From assembly GCA_041592335.1 (NCBI GenBank), contig JBFHQE010000007.1, forward strand, positions 69,494 to 133,493: a stretch of DNA of 64,000 bases, read 5' to 3'. Source of the DNA: JBFHQE01 sp041592335 (lineage in GTDB: Bacteria > Pseudomonadota > Gammaproteobacteria > Thiohalobacterales > Thiohalobacteraceae). Under the pieces are notes generated by a model, which made no database searches, was not told where the DNA came from, and saw only the letters and a list, made by a program, of their open reading frames with translations. Position numbers and translations under genes: made by a program. The stretch's first letter is position 1. Each line of letters begins with the position of its first letter. Shown here one piece after another: positions 1 to 8,585 of this stretch.

Positions 1-883
1 CCACCTTCATCAGGATATGCACATCTTCATCGTGCGCCCGGTAATGATGGTCCTTGTCCGTGTAAAAGCGTTTTGCTGGCGGACCTTCGATGACCGCTGC
101 ATTGTCCTTGTACGCGGATAACACACCTTCCGGATTTGCCTTGTGGGTTTCGCGAATCATGCCGAACAGGGATTCATCACGCGCTTCGCCATCGATAACC
201 CAGTTGGCATTGAAAATCTTGTGACGACAATGTTCCGAGTTGGCCTGCGCAAACATCATTAGTTCAACATCGGTTGGATTTCGTCTCAGGGCAGTGAAAT
301 TCTCGACAAGATAATCGATCTCGTCAGCTGACAACGCCAGACCGAGATCCTTATTGGCGAGCTCCAGCGCCTGACGCCCGCTGCCCATGATATCGACGGT
401 CGTCAAAGGAGCGGGGTCGGCCACCTTGAACAGGGCTTCGGCTTCCGAGAATTCGCTCAGCACCGTTTCCGTCATGCGGTCATGCAACAGAGGTAACAGA
501 GCCTGACGTTCGCGACTGGTCAGGGGATTGCCCACTTTGGTTGTGACGTAGAAGGCAATGCCGCGTTCGATACGGTGGACCCTGGCGAGGCCACAGTTAT
601 GCGCGATGTCGGTGGCTTTAGTCGCCCAGGGAGAAATGGTGCCGATTCGCGGAATCACCACAAACAGTTCGGCACTGGCGGGGGCGCCCTCCGCCTCCGG
701 ACCGTAAGTCAGCAGTTTCTGGAGCACTTCATCTTCGGCCGGACTCAAAGCCTGCTCCAGGTCCACAAAGTGCTCATAGCGTGCGTGAATACTGGCCAGC
801 TCCACACCTGCCTCACGGGCTCGATCAATCAGTTTCTGGGTTCGAAAGGGAGACAGGGCCGGTGCGCCGGACAGGTGTAACAT
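1..883 (-). CDS. purL: Phosphoribosylformylglycinamidine synthase (5' part, runs off window start)
   Basis: ATP-dependent amidation of FGAR to FGAM in de novo purine synthesis, in the cytoplasm. Only the first 294 codons of a roughly 1300-residue enzyme are in the window; the gene continues past base 1. My translation starts MLHLSGAPALSPFRTQK and contains the family signatures PWATKATDIAHNCGL and MFAQANSEHCRHKIFNA, then reaches HILMKV just before the edge, where the VETHNHPT motif would follow. The ATG at 881-883 is the only good start in frame. It is transcribed away from the chemoreceptor upstream, whose stop lies 117 bases off across a palindromic repeat. Identification is firm; nothing can be said of the glutaminase end. 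Confidence 0.95.
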   Translation of the reverse strand, partial: MLHLSGAPALSPFRTQKLIDRAREAGVELASIHARYEHFVDLEQALSPAEDEVLQKLLTYGPEAEGAPASAELFVVIPRIGTISPWATKATDIAHNCGLARVHRIERGIAFYVTTKVGNPLTSRERQALLPLLHDRMTETVLSEFSEAEALFKVADPAPLTTVDIMGSGRQALELANKDLGLALSADEIDYLVENFTALRRNPTDVELMMFAQANSEHCRHKIFNANWVIDGEARDESLFGMIRETHKANPEGVLSAYKDNAAVIEGPPAKRFYTDKDHHYRAHDEDVHILMKV

Positions 884-953
884 GCATTCGCCTCTGGAAG
901 ATGTAGGGGGTTTCCGAAAGGCCATATGATACAGGAAAATGACGCGCAAAAAG

Positions 954-986
954 AAAGGGGACAGAATTGAATTCTGCCCCCTTTTC
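954..986. repeat. Palindromic repeat, GGGGACAG family, copy 1
   Basis: Inverted repeat with arms reading AAAGGGGACAGAATT and GAATTCTGCCCCCTTT, with one mismatched pair. It lies between the chemoreceptor stop and the purL start. The flanking A and T runs mean it could double as a terminator for the chemoreceptor gene. A second element of the same family lies at 10128-10152. Palindromes with GGGGACAG/CTGTCCCC ends are common intergenic repeats in gammaproteobacteria; that comparison is from memory, not from a search. Confidence 0.7.
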
Positions 987-1000
987 TGCTGAAGGATTGA

Positions 1001-3025
1001 CTAGACCTTGAACTGACCGACCAGGTCGTCCAGCCTCGATGCCGAATTCACCAGGTCCTTGAGATAACCGTTGATATCATAGGCCAGTTCGTTGTTCTCG
1101 GTTTCAATGGTGGATATGGATTCAATATTCTCGGCGATATCGCCGGTCGCCTGCGATTGCTCGTCCGCGGCAATAGCAATCTGAGATACCAGATTGGTCA
1201 TGGCACTGACACTGCCGCTGATCTGCTGAATCTGCGCGGTTGCTTCCTGCACACTGCCAATCAGGGTTTCAGTCACCTGGTTGACCATTTCCATGTCATT
1301 GTTCAGATCCCTGGCCGAGGTTTCGTTGGCCCGCAGTAATTCGGCGATTTCCGCCGTCGACTGCTGGGTCTTGGAAGCCAACTGGCGCACTTCATCGGCT
1401 ACCACCGCAAAACCGCGTCCTGCCTCCCCGGCACGCGCCGCCTCGATTGCCGCATTCAACGCCAGCAGGTTGGTCTGGTCGGCAATTTCGTTGATCACGC
1501 TCACCATGTTCATCATGCCCTGACCCTTGTGGCTGATATCCACCACGCGACCCTGCAGGGATTCCAGCTTGCTGGTCATGTCACCGGCCTGCTTGCTCAT
1601 GGCCGAAACCTTGGCCGCGCCAGCCGAGACATCCGTCGCCGCCTGCTCCGCTTCCGCATTGGCATTGTTTGCGTTATTGGCAATCTCAACACTGGTGGCG
1701 GACATCTCCTCGGTCGCCGCCGCCGTGTTGCGCGCCTTGTCGGCGCCGAGACCGATGTTGCGGGTCACCTTAACGATCTCATTGCTGGATTCACTGGACA
1801 ATTGCGTCACCTGCTTTGCCACGTCGGCAACTTCTCGCACCATTGCCTGCAGGTTATTCATCATGTCATTGAAGTAGCCCGAGGCCTGACCCAGTTCATC
1901 CTGCGTCTTGACCGGCACTCGCACCGTCAGATCGCCGCTGCCCTGGGCGATATCCTTGAAAATATCCCGGAACTGCACAATCGGGGCCGCAATCTGGAAT
2001 GCCGAGGCGACCGATATCACTAACCCGATGGTGATACCCAACAGCGCCAGAACCACAATAACCGTCTTGGAAGTCACCAGACCGGCCGCCAGCGATTCAC
2101 TGGTATCCGCGATCAACTGCCGTTCGGCATCCACCAGGGTTTGCAGGTTGCCCCGAATCTTGAGCAGCAAGGGCCCGACCTGTTCACGCACCAGGTAGGC
2201 ATCCATACGCCATTTACCACTGGTTTCAAAAGCGTAAAGCGCATCCAGTTTGCTAATGAATACATCACGCAATTCGGTGAACTGTTGCAGGCTGTCTTCC
2301 TGATCGAACGTCAGTTCAGCACCGTAAGCCTGGATCTTTTCCAGCGCAGTACCACTGGACTCGATATACAGATTAATCTCATTCAGCGAGTTCGAACCGC
2401 GGAATGCCAGATAGGCACGCACACCGTTCATCACATTCGACCAGGCATAACGCAGCGCATGAATATCCGATATAAGCTGCTTGCGTGCCGCAGTGGCCGG
2501 CTCTTCTTCCTCGGTCAGAATCATTTGCGTTGTCAGGTTCAACATCTCCTGACTCAGCGGATTGATTTCGCGCGCAGCGTAAGACACGGCCGGAAAACGC
2601 TCGGTAACCTTATCTTCATCAAGCAGGGTGCGTAGCTGAACGCCGTACTGGTTGAACTCGGCAATGTCATCCTGAATGCTATTCAATAACTGCATAGCAT
2701 CGGGATTATCATTCAGGTTCTGCATTAACCAGGTTAACCGTGCATCGACGGTTTGCATTGACTGATGATAACTGTCGTCATGCTGTTGCTCGCCGGACAA
2801 GAGATAAAAACCCAGCGAGGCCGTCGCCTGGTTCAGATATTCATTCAGCTCAATCGAAGCCAGGACCACAGGCTGAATTTCTTCAATGACGTGGTGTACA
2901 TCTCCTTGTACGCGCGACTGGTTAAAAAAACTGATAACGGAAACAATCAGCAGAATACCCAGGAGCATGGCATAGCTGCCGAGCAATTTTTGCTTGATGG
3001 TGAATCTGGCGAGGAATGATCGCAT
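1001..3025 (-). CDS. Methyl-accepting chemotaxis protein with large periplasmic sensor
   Basis: Transmembrane chemoreceptor that signals to CheA/CheW. It is 674 residues from the ATG at 3025; an in-frame TTG at 3046 would add seven residues, but MRSFLARF is the more natural N-terminus. TM1 spans about residues 14-34, a long helical periplasmic domain about 35-318, TM2 about 320-341, then a HAMP domain and the cytoplasmic coiled coil. The hairpin tip carries EIADQTNLLALNAAIEAARAG followed by GRGFAVVADEVRQLA. The sensor length, near 280 residues, would suit a helical bimodular type, but that is a guess. The ligand is unknown. A sigma-28-like promoter lies 43 bases upstream of the start. It is separate from the two shorter receptors at 11-14 kb. 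Confidence 0.95.
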   Translation of the reverse strand: MRSFLARFTIKQKLLGSYAMLLGILLIVSVISFFNQSRVQGDVHHVIEEIQPVVLASIELNEYLNQATASLGFYLLSGEQQHDDSYHQSMQTVDARLTWLMQNLNDNPDAMQLLNSIQDDIAEFNQYGVQLRTLLDEDKVTERFPAVSYAAREINPLSQEMLNLTTQMILTEEEEPATAARKQLISDIHALRYAWSNVMNGVRAYLAFRGSNSLNEINLYIESSGTALEKIQAYGAELTFDQEDSLQQFTELRDVFISKLDALYAFETSGKWRMDAYLVREQVGPLLLKIRGNLQTLVDAERQLIADTSESLAAGLVTSKTVIVVLALLGITIGLVISVASAFQIAAPIVQFRDIFKDIAQGSGDLTVRVPVKTQDELGQASGYFNDMMNNLQAMVREVADVAKQVTQLSSESSNEIVKVTRNIGLGADKARNTAAATEEMSATSVEIANNANNANAEAEQAATDVSAGAAKVSAMSKQAGDMTSKLESLQGRVVDISHKGQGMMNMVSVINEIADQTNLLALNAAIEAARAGEAGRGFAVVADEVRQLASKTQQSTAEIAELLRANETSARDLNNDMEMVNQVTETLIGSVQEATAQIQQISGSVSAMTNLVSQIAIAADEQSQATGDIAENIESISTIETENNELAYDINGYLKDLVNSASRLDDLVGQFKV

Positions 3026-3067
3026 TATCGAGGTACCTGGCGACAAAAGTGAGACGGTATAGCCTAG

Positions 3068-3094
3068 TTGTCGGCCAGGGAATTGCGGAATTTA
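3068..3094 (-). promoter_or_regulatory. Candidate sigma-28 (FliA) promoter for the chemoreceptor
   Basis: Read on the minus strand: TAAATTCC, 11 bases, GCCGACAA. The flagellar sigma-28 consensus is TAAAGTTT-N11-GCCGATAA, so the -10 box matches 7 of 8 and the -35 box 5 of 8 with exact spacing. It lies just upstream of the 3025 start, as expected for a gene of the flagellar and chemotaxis regulon. Confidence 0.6.
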
Positions 3095-3110
3095 ATGCTT
3101 TCGGGAGAGA

Positions 3111-3872
3111 TCAGGACAACTGCCGCCAGTCGAATCCATCTTCTTGATTAGCAAGGGTTAACCAGTCCGGCTCTATTCCCAGAGCAGTAATAAGGGCTTT
3201 GCGCGCATGCTCAACATGGTTGTTCTTTTCGCTGATGTGCGCGGCCACCAGCGACTGCAGGCGGGAAGTGTCAATTTGCGTTAACAATGCGCCTGCCTGA
3301 CGATTGCTGAGATGCCCCAGGCGGCCACCCACACGCTGCTTCAACGACGGTGGATAAGGACCATCCGCCAGCATGGCTTCATCGTGATTGGTTTCCAGAA
3401 TCAGCCCGTCCAGCCCATCCAGGGTGCGGCAGATATGCTCGGTAATGCTGCCCACATCGGTCAGCAAGCCCAGCCGCAATCCCGCCGAGGAAAACACAAA
3501 CTGGGTTGGTTCGCGAGCGTCATGCGGCACAGGAAAAGGCATGACATCGATCTCACCCACGCTGAAATGCGTGTGAGGTGTAATCCATTCGACTGCAGGC
3601 AACGCGCAGTCCCGCGCCATCAGGGCCGTGCCCGCGGTCATCCATACCGGGATCTTGAAACGGCGTGCCAGCGGCGCCACGCCACGGATGTGATCGCCAT
3701 GTTCATGCGTGACCAGAATGGCCGTGAGCTGATCCGGCGATTTACCGAGTCGTGTCAGGCGTCGGGTAGTTTCCGCAACGGAAAACCCGCAGTCGACCAG
3801 CAGGCAGGTATCGCCTGCCTCGACCAGGGTTCCGTTGCCACGACTGCCGCTGCCGATGGAGGCAAAGCGCAT
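3111..3872 (-). CDS. MBL-fold metal-dependent hydrolase (YycJ/WalJ-like)
   Basis: Cytoplasmic metallo-beta-lactamase-fold hydrolase of 253 residues. The metal-binding HEHGDH motif is at residues 56-61, and the N-terminus MRFASIGSGSRGNGTLVE is typical of the YycJ-like branch. Later conserved elements include LLTDVGS and a C-terminal HISEKNNH segment. The substrate is not established; members of the wider family act on nucleic acids or phosphodiesters. It is the last gene of a run dapA-bamC-this gene: its ATG follows the bamC stop by 14 bases, so it is probably co-transcribed with them. The same neighbourhood is, from memory, seen in other gammaproteobacteria. Confidence 0.88.
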   Translation of the reverse strand: MRFASIGSGSRGNGTLVEAGDTCLLVDCGFSVAETTRRLTRLGKSPDQLTAILVTHEHGDHIRGVAPLARRFKIPVWMTAGTALMARDCALPAVEWITPHTHFSVGEIDVMPFPVPHDAREPTQFVFSSAGLRLGLLTDVGSITEHICRTLDGLDGLILETNHDEAMLADGPYPPSLKQRVGGRLGHLSNRQAGALLTQIDTSRLQSLVAAHISEKNNHVEHARKALITALGIEPDWLTLANQEDGFDWRQLS

Positions 3873-3886
3873 CCGTGGTTACCGCG

Positions 3887-4996
3887 TTATTGCAGCTGTT
3901 CCTGCAGCAGCGTCAGGATCCGCACCGCCGTGCCGGAGTTATCTTCGATACCGTCCGCGCTGTGCACACGCACGAAGGTCTGCGCCCCGCTGGTCGCAAC
4001 GTGAATCTCGTAGCGATCTCCATCCTTTGCCTTGTCATCGCCCCAGAATTTCATTTTGGATAACCAGCCCTTCTTCTGACTGTCCTTGAGCGGATCGATG
4101 TAACGGACATAGTAGATGCCCTCCGCCCGGTTGCGGTCTTCTACCGTGAAGCCAATACGATCCAGCGCAATTCCGACCCGGCGCCAGCCACGCGAGAAGT
4201 CATCTTCCATCTGCAAATAGCTGCGATCAGCCGTCTTGATCAGTTGCGCACGCTTGACGCCCTGCGTTTCACGCACCAGCTGCTGCTTAGCCTGCTCTTC
4301 CGTTTGCCCCAGGTGGATCATCAGGCGCTTGAGCATTTCGGTTTCCAGTTCCGGATCCGGTTCACGCGGCACCCATACGATATCCTGATCCTCATACCCG
4401 GTGGCGACTTCTTCCATGCCACGGTGGGTCAGGTAAACCTCCGTGGTATCGGTGGCATCGCCACGTTCTAGGCGCACGCGGAACTTGTCACGCGTGGCGG
4501 CGGAATATAGAAAGTCGAGCGATTTTTTCAGCAGGTTGCGGATCGGCCCGGAATCGATATCGGCCCGGTTCTCCGCCCAGTCGGTTTCCATAATGCCGAT
4601 CTGCGGATTTTCCAGTGTCATCAGGAAACCGTTGCTCAGCCAGAAGTCATAGACGCGCGTCCATACCGCTTCCGGCGCCGCACTGACTACCAGCCAGCGC
4701 TGGTTGCCGTCGTCGACCAGGCGGATACCCTCGGGCTGGGCCAACACCTTGCTCTGGCCGCTGGTTGCAGCCTGCCCCTGGTTAATCCCCTGAAACTCGG
4801 AATAAGTCGCGGACGGAACCACCATGGTGTCCTCAATTGCACTGCTATTGATATCGGGCGGCAATTCCAGGCGGGCCTCGGTGCGGGCACGCTTGTAATC
4901 CACCTTCTCATCATCCGGCATCATGTTTTTAACCGTGCTGCAGCCACTCAGTGTCAGTGCCGCCAGCAAGGTCGCGTAAGTCAGTTTATTGAGCAT
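3887..4996 (-). CDS. bamC: Outer membrane protein assembly factor BamC
   Basis: Lipoprotein subunit of the BAM complex, which folds beta-barrel proteins into the outer membrane. It is 369 residues, near the usual length. A lipoprotein signal peptide ends in LSGC, so Cys19 would be lipidated. It is followed by the unstructured N-terminal stretch (PDDEKVDYKRARTEARLELPPDI) that binds BamD in the E. coli protein, and then the two helix-grip domains. It starts 8 bases after the dapA stop, the conserved dapA-bamC arrangement. The tail contains a typical VRVHSADG segment before the final LLQEQLQ. Confidence 0.95.
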   Translation of the reverse strand: MLNKLTYATLLAALTLSGCSTVKNMMPDDEKVDYKRARTEARLELPPDINSSAIEDTMVVPSATYSEFQGINQGQAATSGQSKVLAQPEGIRLVDDGNQRWLVVSAAPEAVWTRVYDFWLSNGFLMTLENPQIGIMETDWAENRADIDSGPIRNLLKKSLDFLYSAATRDKFRVRLERGDATDTTEVYLTHRGMEEVATGYEDQDIVWVPREPDPELETEMLKRLMIHLGQTEEQAKQQLVRETQGVKRAQLIKTADRSYLQMEDDFSRGWRRVGIALDRIGFTVEDRNRAEGIYYVRYIDPLKDSQKKGWLSKMKFWGDDKAKDGDRYEIHVATSGAQTFVRVHSADGIEDNSGTAVRILTLLQEQLQ

Positions 4997-5004
4997 GGAT
5001 AACC

Positions 5005-5892
5005 CTATTTTTCCGTGAATGTGATACCCGCCTGGCGCATGGCAGCGCGCAAGGGAGCCTTATACTGTTCAGACAGGGGCGTCATCGGCAAGCGGATGCC
5101 CGCCGGGATCAACCCCATTTCATACAATGCCCATTTTACCGGGATCGGGTTGGCTTCCAGGAACAGCGCCTTGTGCAACCCCATCAGGCGTTCATTGATG
5201 GCTGTCGCCTTGTCGCGCTCGCCCGCCAATGCCGCCTCGCACATCGCGTGCATATCGCGTGGCGCGACATTGCTGGTAACCGAGATCACGCCCTGCCCGC
5301 CCTGCAGCATGAATTCCATGCCGGTTTCGTCGTCACCGCTGTAGCAATCCAGCTTGTCGCCGCAGCGATCCTTGATTTCGTGCAGGCGCGCCAGGTTACC
5401 GGTCGCCTCCTTGATACCAATGATATTAGGGATATCCGCGAGGCGTGCCGCCGTGGCGGGCAGCATGTCACAGGCCGTGCGCCCCGGAACGTTATACAGG
5501 ATTTGTGGAATGGCCACGGCCTCCGCCACCGCCTTGTGGTGCAGGTACAGCCCTTCCTGGGTCGGTTTGTTGTAATAGGGGGTAACCAGCAGACAGGCAT
5601 CCGCCCCGGCCTGCATGGCGCAGCGGGTCAGGCTGATGGCTTCCGTGGTGGAATTGGCGCCAGTGCCGGCAATAACCGGGATTCGGCCGTTGACCAGTTC
5701 GACTGTTCGCGCGATGAGTTCGCAATGCTCGGGCTCGTCCAGCGTCGCCGATTCACCGGTGGTGCCCACCGCCACAATCGCATCCGTCCCCGCACTGATA
5801 TGAAACTCAATCAGTTGCGCCAGCGCGTCATCGTCTACGCTGCCGTCATCCCGCATCGGGGTAACCAGCGCAACCATACTGCCATGAAACAT
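5005..5892 (-). CDS. dapA: 4-hydroxy-tetrahydrodipicolinate synthase
   Basis: Condenses pyruvate with aspartate semialdehyde, the first step of the diaminopimelate/lysine branch, in the cytoplasm. It is 295 residues with a TIM-barrel fold. The catalytic residues fall at the same numbers as in the E. coli enzyme: Schiff-base Lys161 (in GIKEATGN), Tyr133 (ILYNVPGR), Thr44/Thr45 (GTTGES) and Arg138. It is the first gene of the dapA-bamC-MBL run and is divergent from gcvR across 202 bases that hold nested inverted repeats. The product supplies both lysine and peptidoglycan precursors. Confidence 0.97.
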   Translation of the reverse strand: MFHGSMVALVTPMRDDGSVDDDALAQLIEFHISAGTDAIVAVGTTGESATLDEPEHCELIARTVELVNGRIPVIAGTGANSTTEAISLTRCAMQAGADACLLVTPYYNKPTQEGLYLHHKAVAEAVAIPQILYNVPGRTACDMLPATAARLADIPNIIGIKEATGNLARLHEIKDRCGDKLDCYSGDDETGMEFMLQGGQGVISVTSNVAPRDMHAMCEAALAGERDKATAINERLMGLHKALFLEANPIPVKWALYEMGLIPAGIRLPMTPLSEQYKAPLRAAMRQAGITFTEK

Positions 5893-5923
5893 CCAGGGAC
5901 TCCGTAGAAGCTCTGAGAGCGAA

Positions 5924-6042
5924 AATTATCGGGCTGAAACCGCCCACATACTACTTGTCTGACGTGGCGCTGACAAGGCAGCCAGACTGGCGCGAACCCA
6001 GCCTCAGCAGGCAAAAAAGCAGTTGCCCTGCCCCCGATAATT
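5924..6042. other. Nested inverted repeats between dapA and gcvR
   Basis: Outer arms AATTATCGGG (5924-5933) and CCCGATAATT (6033-6042) are perfect 10-base complements about 99 bases apart. Between them, CTTGTC (5954-5959) and GACAAG (5972-5977) form a second pair. This is the divergent promoter region of dapA and gcvR. It could be a looped operator or a structured leader. No known regulator is assigned. Confidence 0.35.
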
Positions 6043-6094
6043 CTGCAGACTGAGGGTCAGTTAATGCTTGCGACAGAGACAATAAACACCTCAA

Positions 6095-6628
6095 ATGAGT
6101 AAAACCTCTCTTGTGATTTCCGCGCTGGGCGAGGACCGCCCCGGACTGGTCAACGAACTTTCTGAAAGCATCCTGGAACACCAGGGCAGTATTTCCGATA
6201 GCCGGATGACGGTACTGGGCGGACATTTCGCCATCATCCTGCTGGTAGACGGCAACTGGAACAACATCGCCAAGTTGGAGGGTCACCTGCCCGCGATTGG
6301 CGAAAAACTCGGCCTCACCATAAACCTGAGCCGCACCGTCGCCAAACCCGGCAGCGCCAGTCAGCTACCTTACGTGGTGGAAGTCATTGCGCTGGATAAT
6401 CCCGGCATCGTGCACAAGCTGGCCGGTTTCTTTTCCAAGCGCAACATCAACATCCGCGACCTGTCGACCAGCACCTATGCGGCCGCCCACACCGGCACCC
6501 AGATGTTCAGTGTGCACCTGCGGCTGGATATCCCGGCCAATCTATCCATTGCCATGCTGCGCGATGAATTCATGGATTTCTGCGACCAGTTGAATCTGGA
6601 TGCGATCATTGAACCCTACAAGCCTTAA
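6095..6628 (+). CDS. gcvR: Glycine cleavage system transcriptional repressor-like ACT protein
   Basis: A 177-residue protein with two ACT domains: residues about 5-80 (SKTSLVISALGEDRPGLVNELSESI) and about 90-175 (YVVEVIALDNPGIVHKLAGFFSKRNINIRDL). This is the architecture of GcvR, which in E. coli interacts with GcvA to repress glycine cleavage genes in response to glycine. The regulatory role here is taken from the family; no gcv genes are in the window. The next gene downstream, bcp, starts 36 bases after the stop on the same strand, and the gcvR-bcp pairing is common in gammaproteobacteria. Confidence 0.9.
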   Translation: MSKTSLVISALGEDRPGLVNELSESILEHQGSISDSRMTVLGGHFAIILLVDGNWNNIAKLEGHLPAIGEKLGLTINLSRTVAKPGSASQLPYVVEVIALDNPGIVHKLAGFFSKRNINIRDLSTSTYAAAHTGTQMFSVHLRLDIPANLSIAMLRDEFMDFCDQLNLDAIIEPYKP

Positions 6629-6664
6629 TCCACTGTCTTACACGTTTACCCGCAGGGAGGGATC

Positions 6665-7144
6665 ATGAGCGTCACCGTCGGCAAAAAGGTGAAAGATTTT
6701 TCATTGCCCGCCACCGGCGATCAGACTATCAAGCTGTCTGGTCTGCGTGGCCACAACGTGGTTATCTATTTTTATCCCAAGGACAGCACCCCCGGCTGCA
6801 CTACCGAAGGCCTGGATTTTCGCGCCAACCATGCCAAGTTCAAGCGCGCCAACACTGTCATCCTGGGCGTTTCCCGCGACTCTCTCAAGTCGCATGAAAA
6901 CTTCAAGACGAAGCAGAACTTCCCCTTCGAACTGCTTTCCGATGCCGATGAAAAAGCCTGCACCCTGTTCGATGTCATCAAGGAAAAGAACATGTATGGC
7001 CGAAAAGTGCTGGGCATTGAACGCAGCACTTTCCTGATTGACCCAAACGGCGTGCTGCAGCAGGAATGGCGCAAGGTCAAGGTCAAGGGTCACGTGGATG
7101 AAGTACTGGATGCCGTAAAGGCACTGAACAAGGCAAAGAGCTGA
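6665..7144 (+). CDS. bcp: Thioredoxin-dependent peroxiredoxin of the Bcp/PrxQ type
   Basis: Reduces hydroperoxides in the cytoplasm. It is 159 residues, with peroxidatic Cys45 in YPKDSTPGCTTE and the supporting Pro38, Thr42 and Arg53 region. In E. coli Bcp a resolving cysteine sits five residues on; here that position is Leu50. The only other cysteine I see is in DEKACTLFDV, so it may work as a 1-Cys enzyme or resolve from the later helix. A strong GGGAGGG ribosome site precedes the ATG. phoH starts 4 bases after the stop, so the two genes are translationally close and probably co-transcribed. Confidence 0.93.
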   Translation: MSVTVGKKVKDFSLPATGDQTIKLSGLRGHNVVIYFYPKDSTPGCTTEGLDFRANHAKFKRANTVILGVSRDSLKSHENFKTKQNFPFELLSDADEKACTLFDVIKEKNMYGRKVLGIERSTFLIDPNGVLQQEWRKVKVKGHVDEVLDAVKALNKAKS

Positions 7145-7148
7145 ATCG

Positions 7149-8567
7149 ATGGCGAAGAAAAAACCCGAGGGCAAGCGTCTTTTTGTACTGGATACCAACG
7201 TGCTGATGCACGATCCCACCGCCCTGTTCCGCTTTCAGGAACATGACATCTTTCTGCCGATGGCCGTGCTGGAAGAGTTGGATCAATCCAAGAAAGGCGT
7301 CACCGAGGTCGCGCGCAACGTACGCCAGGTCAACCGCTTTCTGGATGAGATCACCTGCAAGGCAACCTCGCATGAAGATATCGAGCGAGGCCTGCCACTG
7401 ACCAACCGTCTAGCATCCGGCGACAATGAACAGGAACGCGCGCTTGGCACCCTTTATATCCAGACCCGGTCCATGGATTACCAGCTTCCAAGTGGCATGC
7501 CCGGCAATAAACCGGACAACGACATCCTCGGCACCGCGCTGGCCGTGCAACGCCTGTATCCGGACGAGCCTGTCACGCTGGTTTCCAAGGATATCGCCTT
7601 GCGCATCAAGGCTGCGGTATTGGGAATACAGGCTGAAGACTACTACAACGACCAGGTACTGGACGATGTCAATCTGCTCTATTCCGGCACCAAGGAATTG
7701 CCGCAGGACTTCTGGGAACAATGCGGCGATAACGTCGAATCCTGGCAAGACAACGGTCGCAGTTACTACCGCTTCCGGCACGACGACATCAGCAGCTGGT
7801 ATCCCAACCAATGTGTATACCTTGACGGCGGCCGCGGTTTTGAAGGTGTCGTGCGTGAAGTCGATGGCAACAGCGCCGTGCTGGAAATTGCCGATGATTA
7901 CCGCAAGGCCAACCACAGTGTCTGGGGCATCAACGCCCGTAACCGGGAGCAGAACTACGCTTTGAACCTGCTGATGGATCCGGAAGTGGATTTCGTCACC
8001 CTGGTCGGCGCGGCGGGCACAGGTAAAACCCTGTTGACGCTGGCCGCCGGTCTGACACAGGTACTGGAAGAAAAGCGCTATAACGAAATCATCATGACCC
8101 GCGTAACAGTACCGGTCGGCGAAGATATCGGTTTCCTGCCCGGCACCGAAGAAGAAAAGATGACCCCCTGGATGGGTGCGCTAATGGACAATCTGGAAGT
8201 GCTGACTCATTCCGATGCCGGCGAATGGGGACGTGCCGCCACCAATGACCTGCTGCATCGTCGCATTAAGATTCATTCACTGAACTTCATGCGTGGCCGC
8301 ACCTTCCTCAATAAATTCCTGATTCTGGATGAAGCGCAAAACCTGACATCTAAACAGATGAAGACCCTGATCACGCGCGCGGGACCCGGCACCAAGGTGA
8401 TCTGTCTTGGCAACGTTGCGCAGATCGACACGCCCTACCTGACGGAAACCACGTCCGGTTTGACTTACGTTGTTGATCATTTCAAGGGCTGGAAACACAG
8501 CGGGCATATTACGCTGCGCCAGGGCGAGCGCTCACGGCTGGCGGATTACGCGTCGGAGATTTTGTAG
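7149..8567 (+). CDS. PhoH-family ATPase with N-terminal PIN domain (PhoH2/YlaK type)
   Basis: A 472-residue fusion of a PIN nuclease domain and a PhoH ATPase. The PIN part (about residues 10-150) shows the acidic residues expected for metal binding: Asp15 in LDTNVLM, Glu43 in LEELD, Asp123/Asp125 and Asp148. The ATPase part has Walker A GAAGTGKT at residues 287-294 and a Walker B segment ILDEAQN. Characterised PhoH2 proteins act as RNA helicases and ribonucleases; whether this one does is inference. It is the last gene of gcvR-bcp-phoH and is convergent with perM, with 18 bases between the two stops. Confidence 0.92.
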   Translation: MAKKKPEGKRLFVLDTNVLMHDPTALFRFQEHDIFLPMAVLEELDQSKKGVTEVARNVRQVNRFLDEITCKATSHEDIERGLPLTNRLASGDNEQERALGTLYIQTRSMDYQLPSGMPGNKPDNDILGTALAVQRLYPDEPVTLVSKDIALRIKAAVLGIQAEDYYNDQVLDDVNLLYSGTKELPQDFWEQCGDNVESWQDNGRSYYRFRHDDISSWYPNQCVYLDGGRGFEGVVREVDGNSAVLEIADDYRKANHSVWGINARNREQNYALNLLMDPEVDFVTLVGAAGTGKTLLTLAAGLTQVLEEKRYNEIIMTRVTVPVGEDIGFLPGTEEEKMTPWMGALMDNLEVLTHSDAGEWGRAATNDLLHRRIKIHSLNFMRGRTFLNKFLILDEAQNLTSKQMKTLITRAGPGTKVICLGNVAQIDTPYLTETTSGLTYVVDHFKGWKHSGHITLRQGERSRLADYASEIL

Positions 8568-8585
8568 CGGCGCTTAATCGATCCG

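Noticed and set aside
5951..6286. 111-codon minus-strand open frame across the dapA/gcvR gap
   Set aside because: Overlaps the start of gcvR in antisense, no ribosome site, no recognisable domain.
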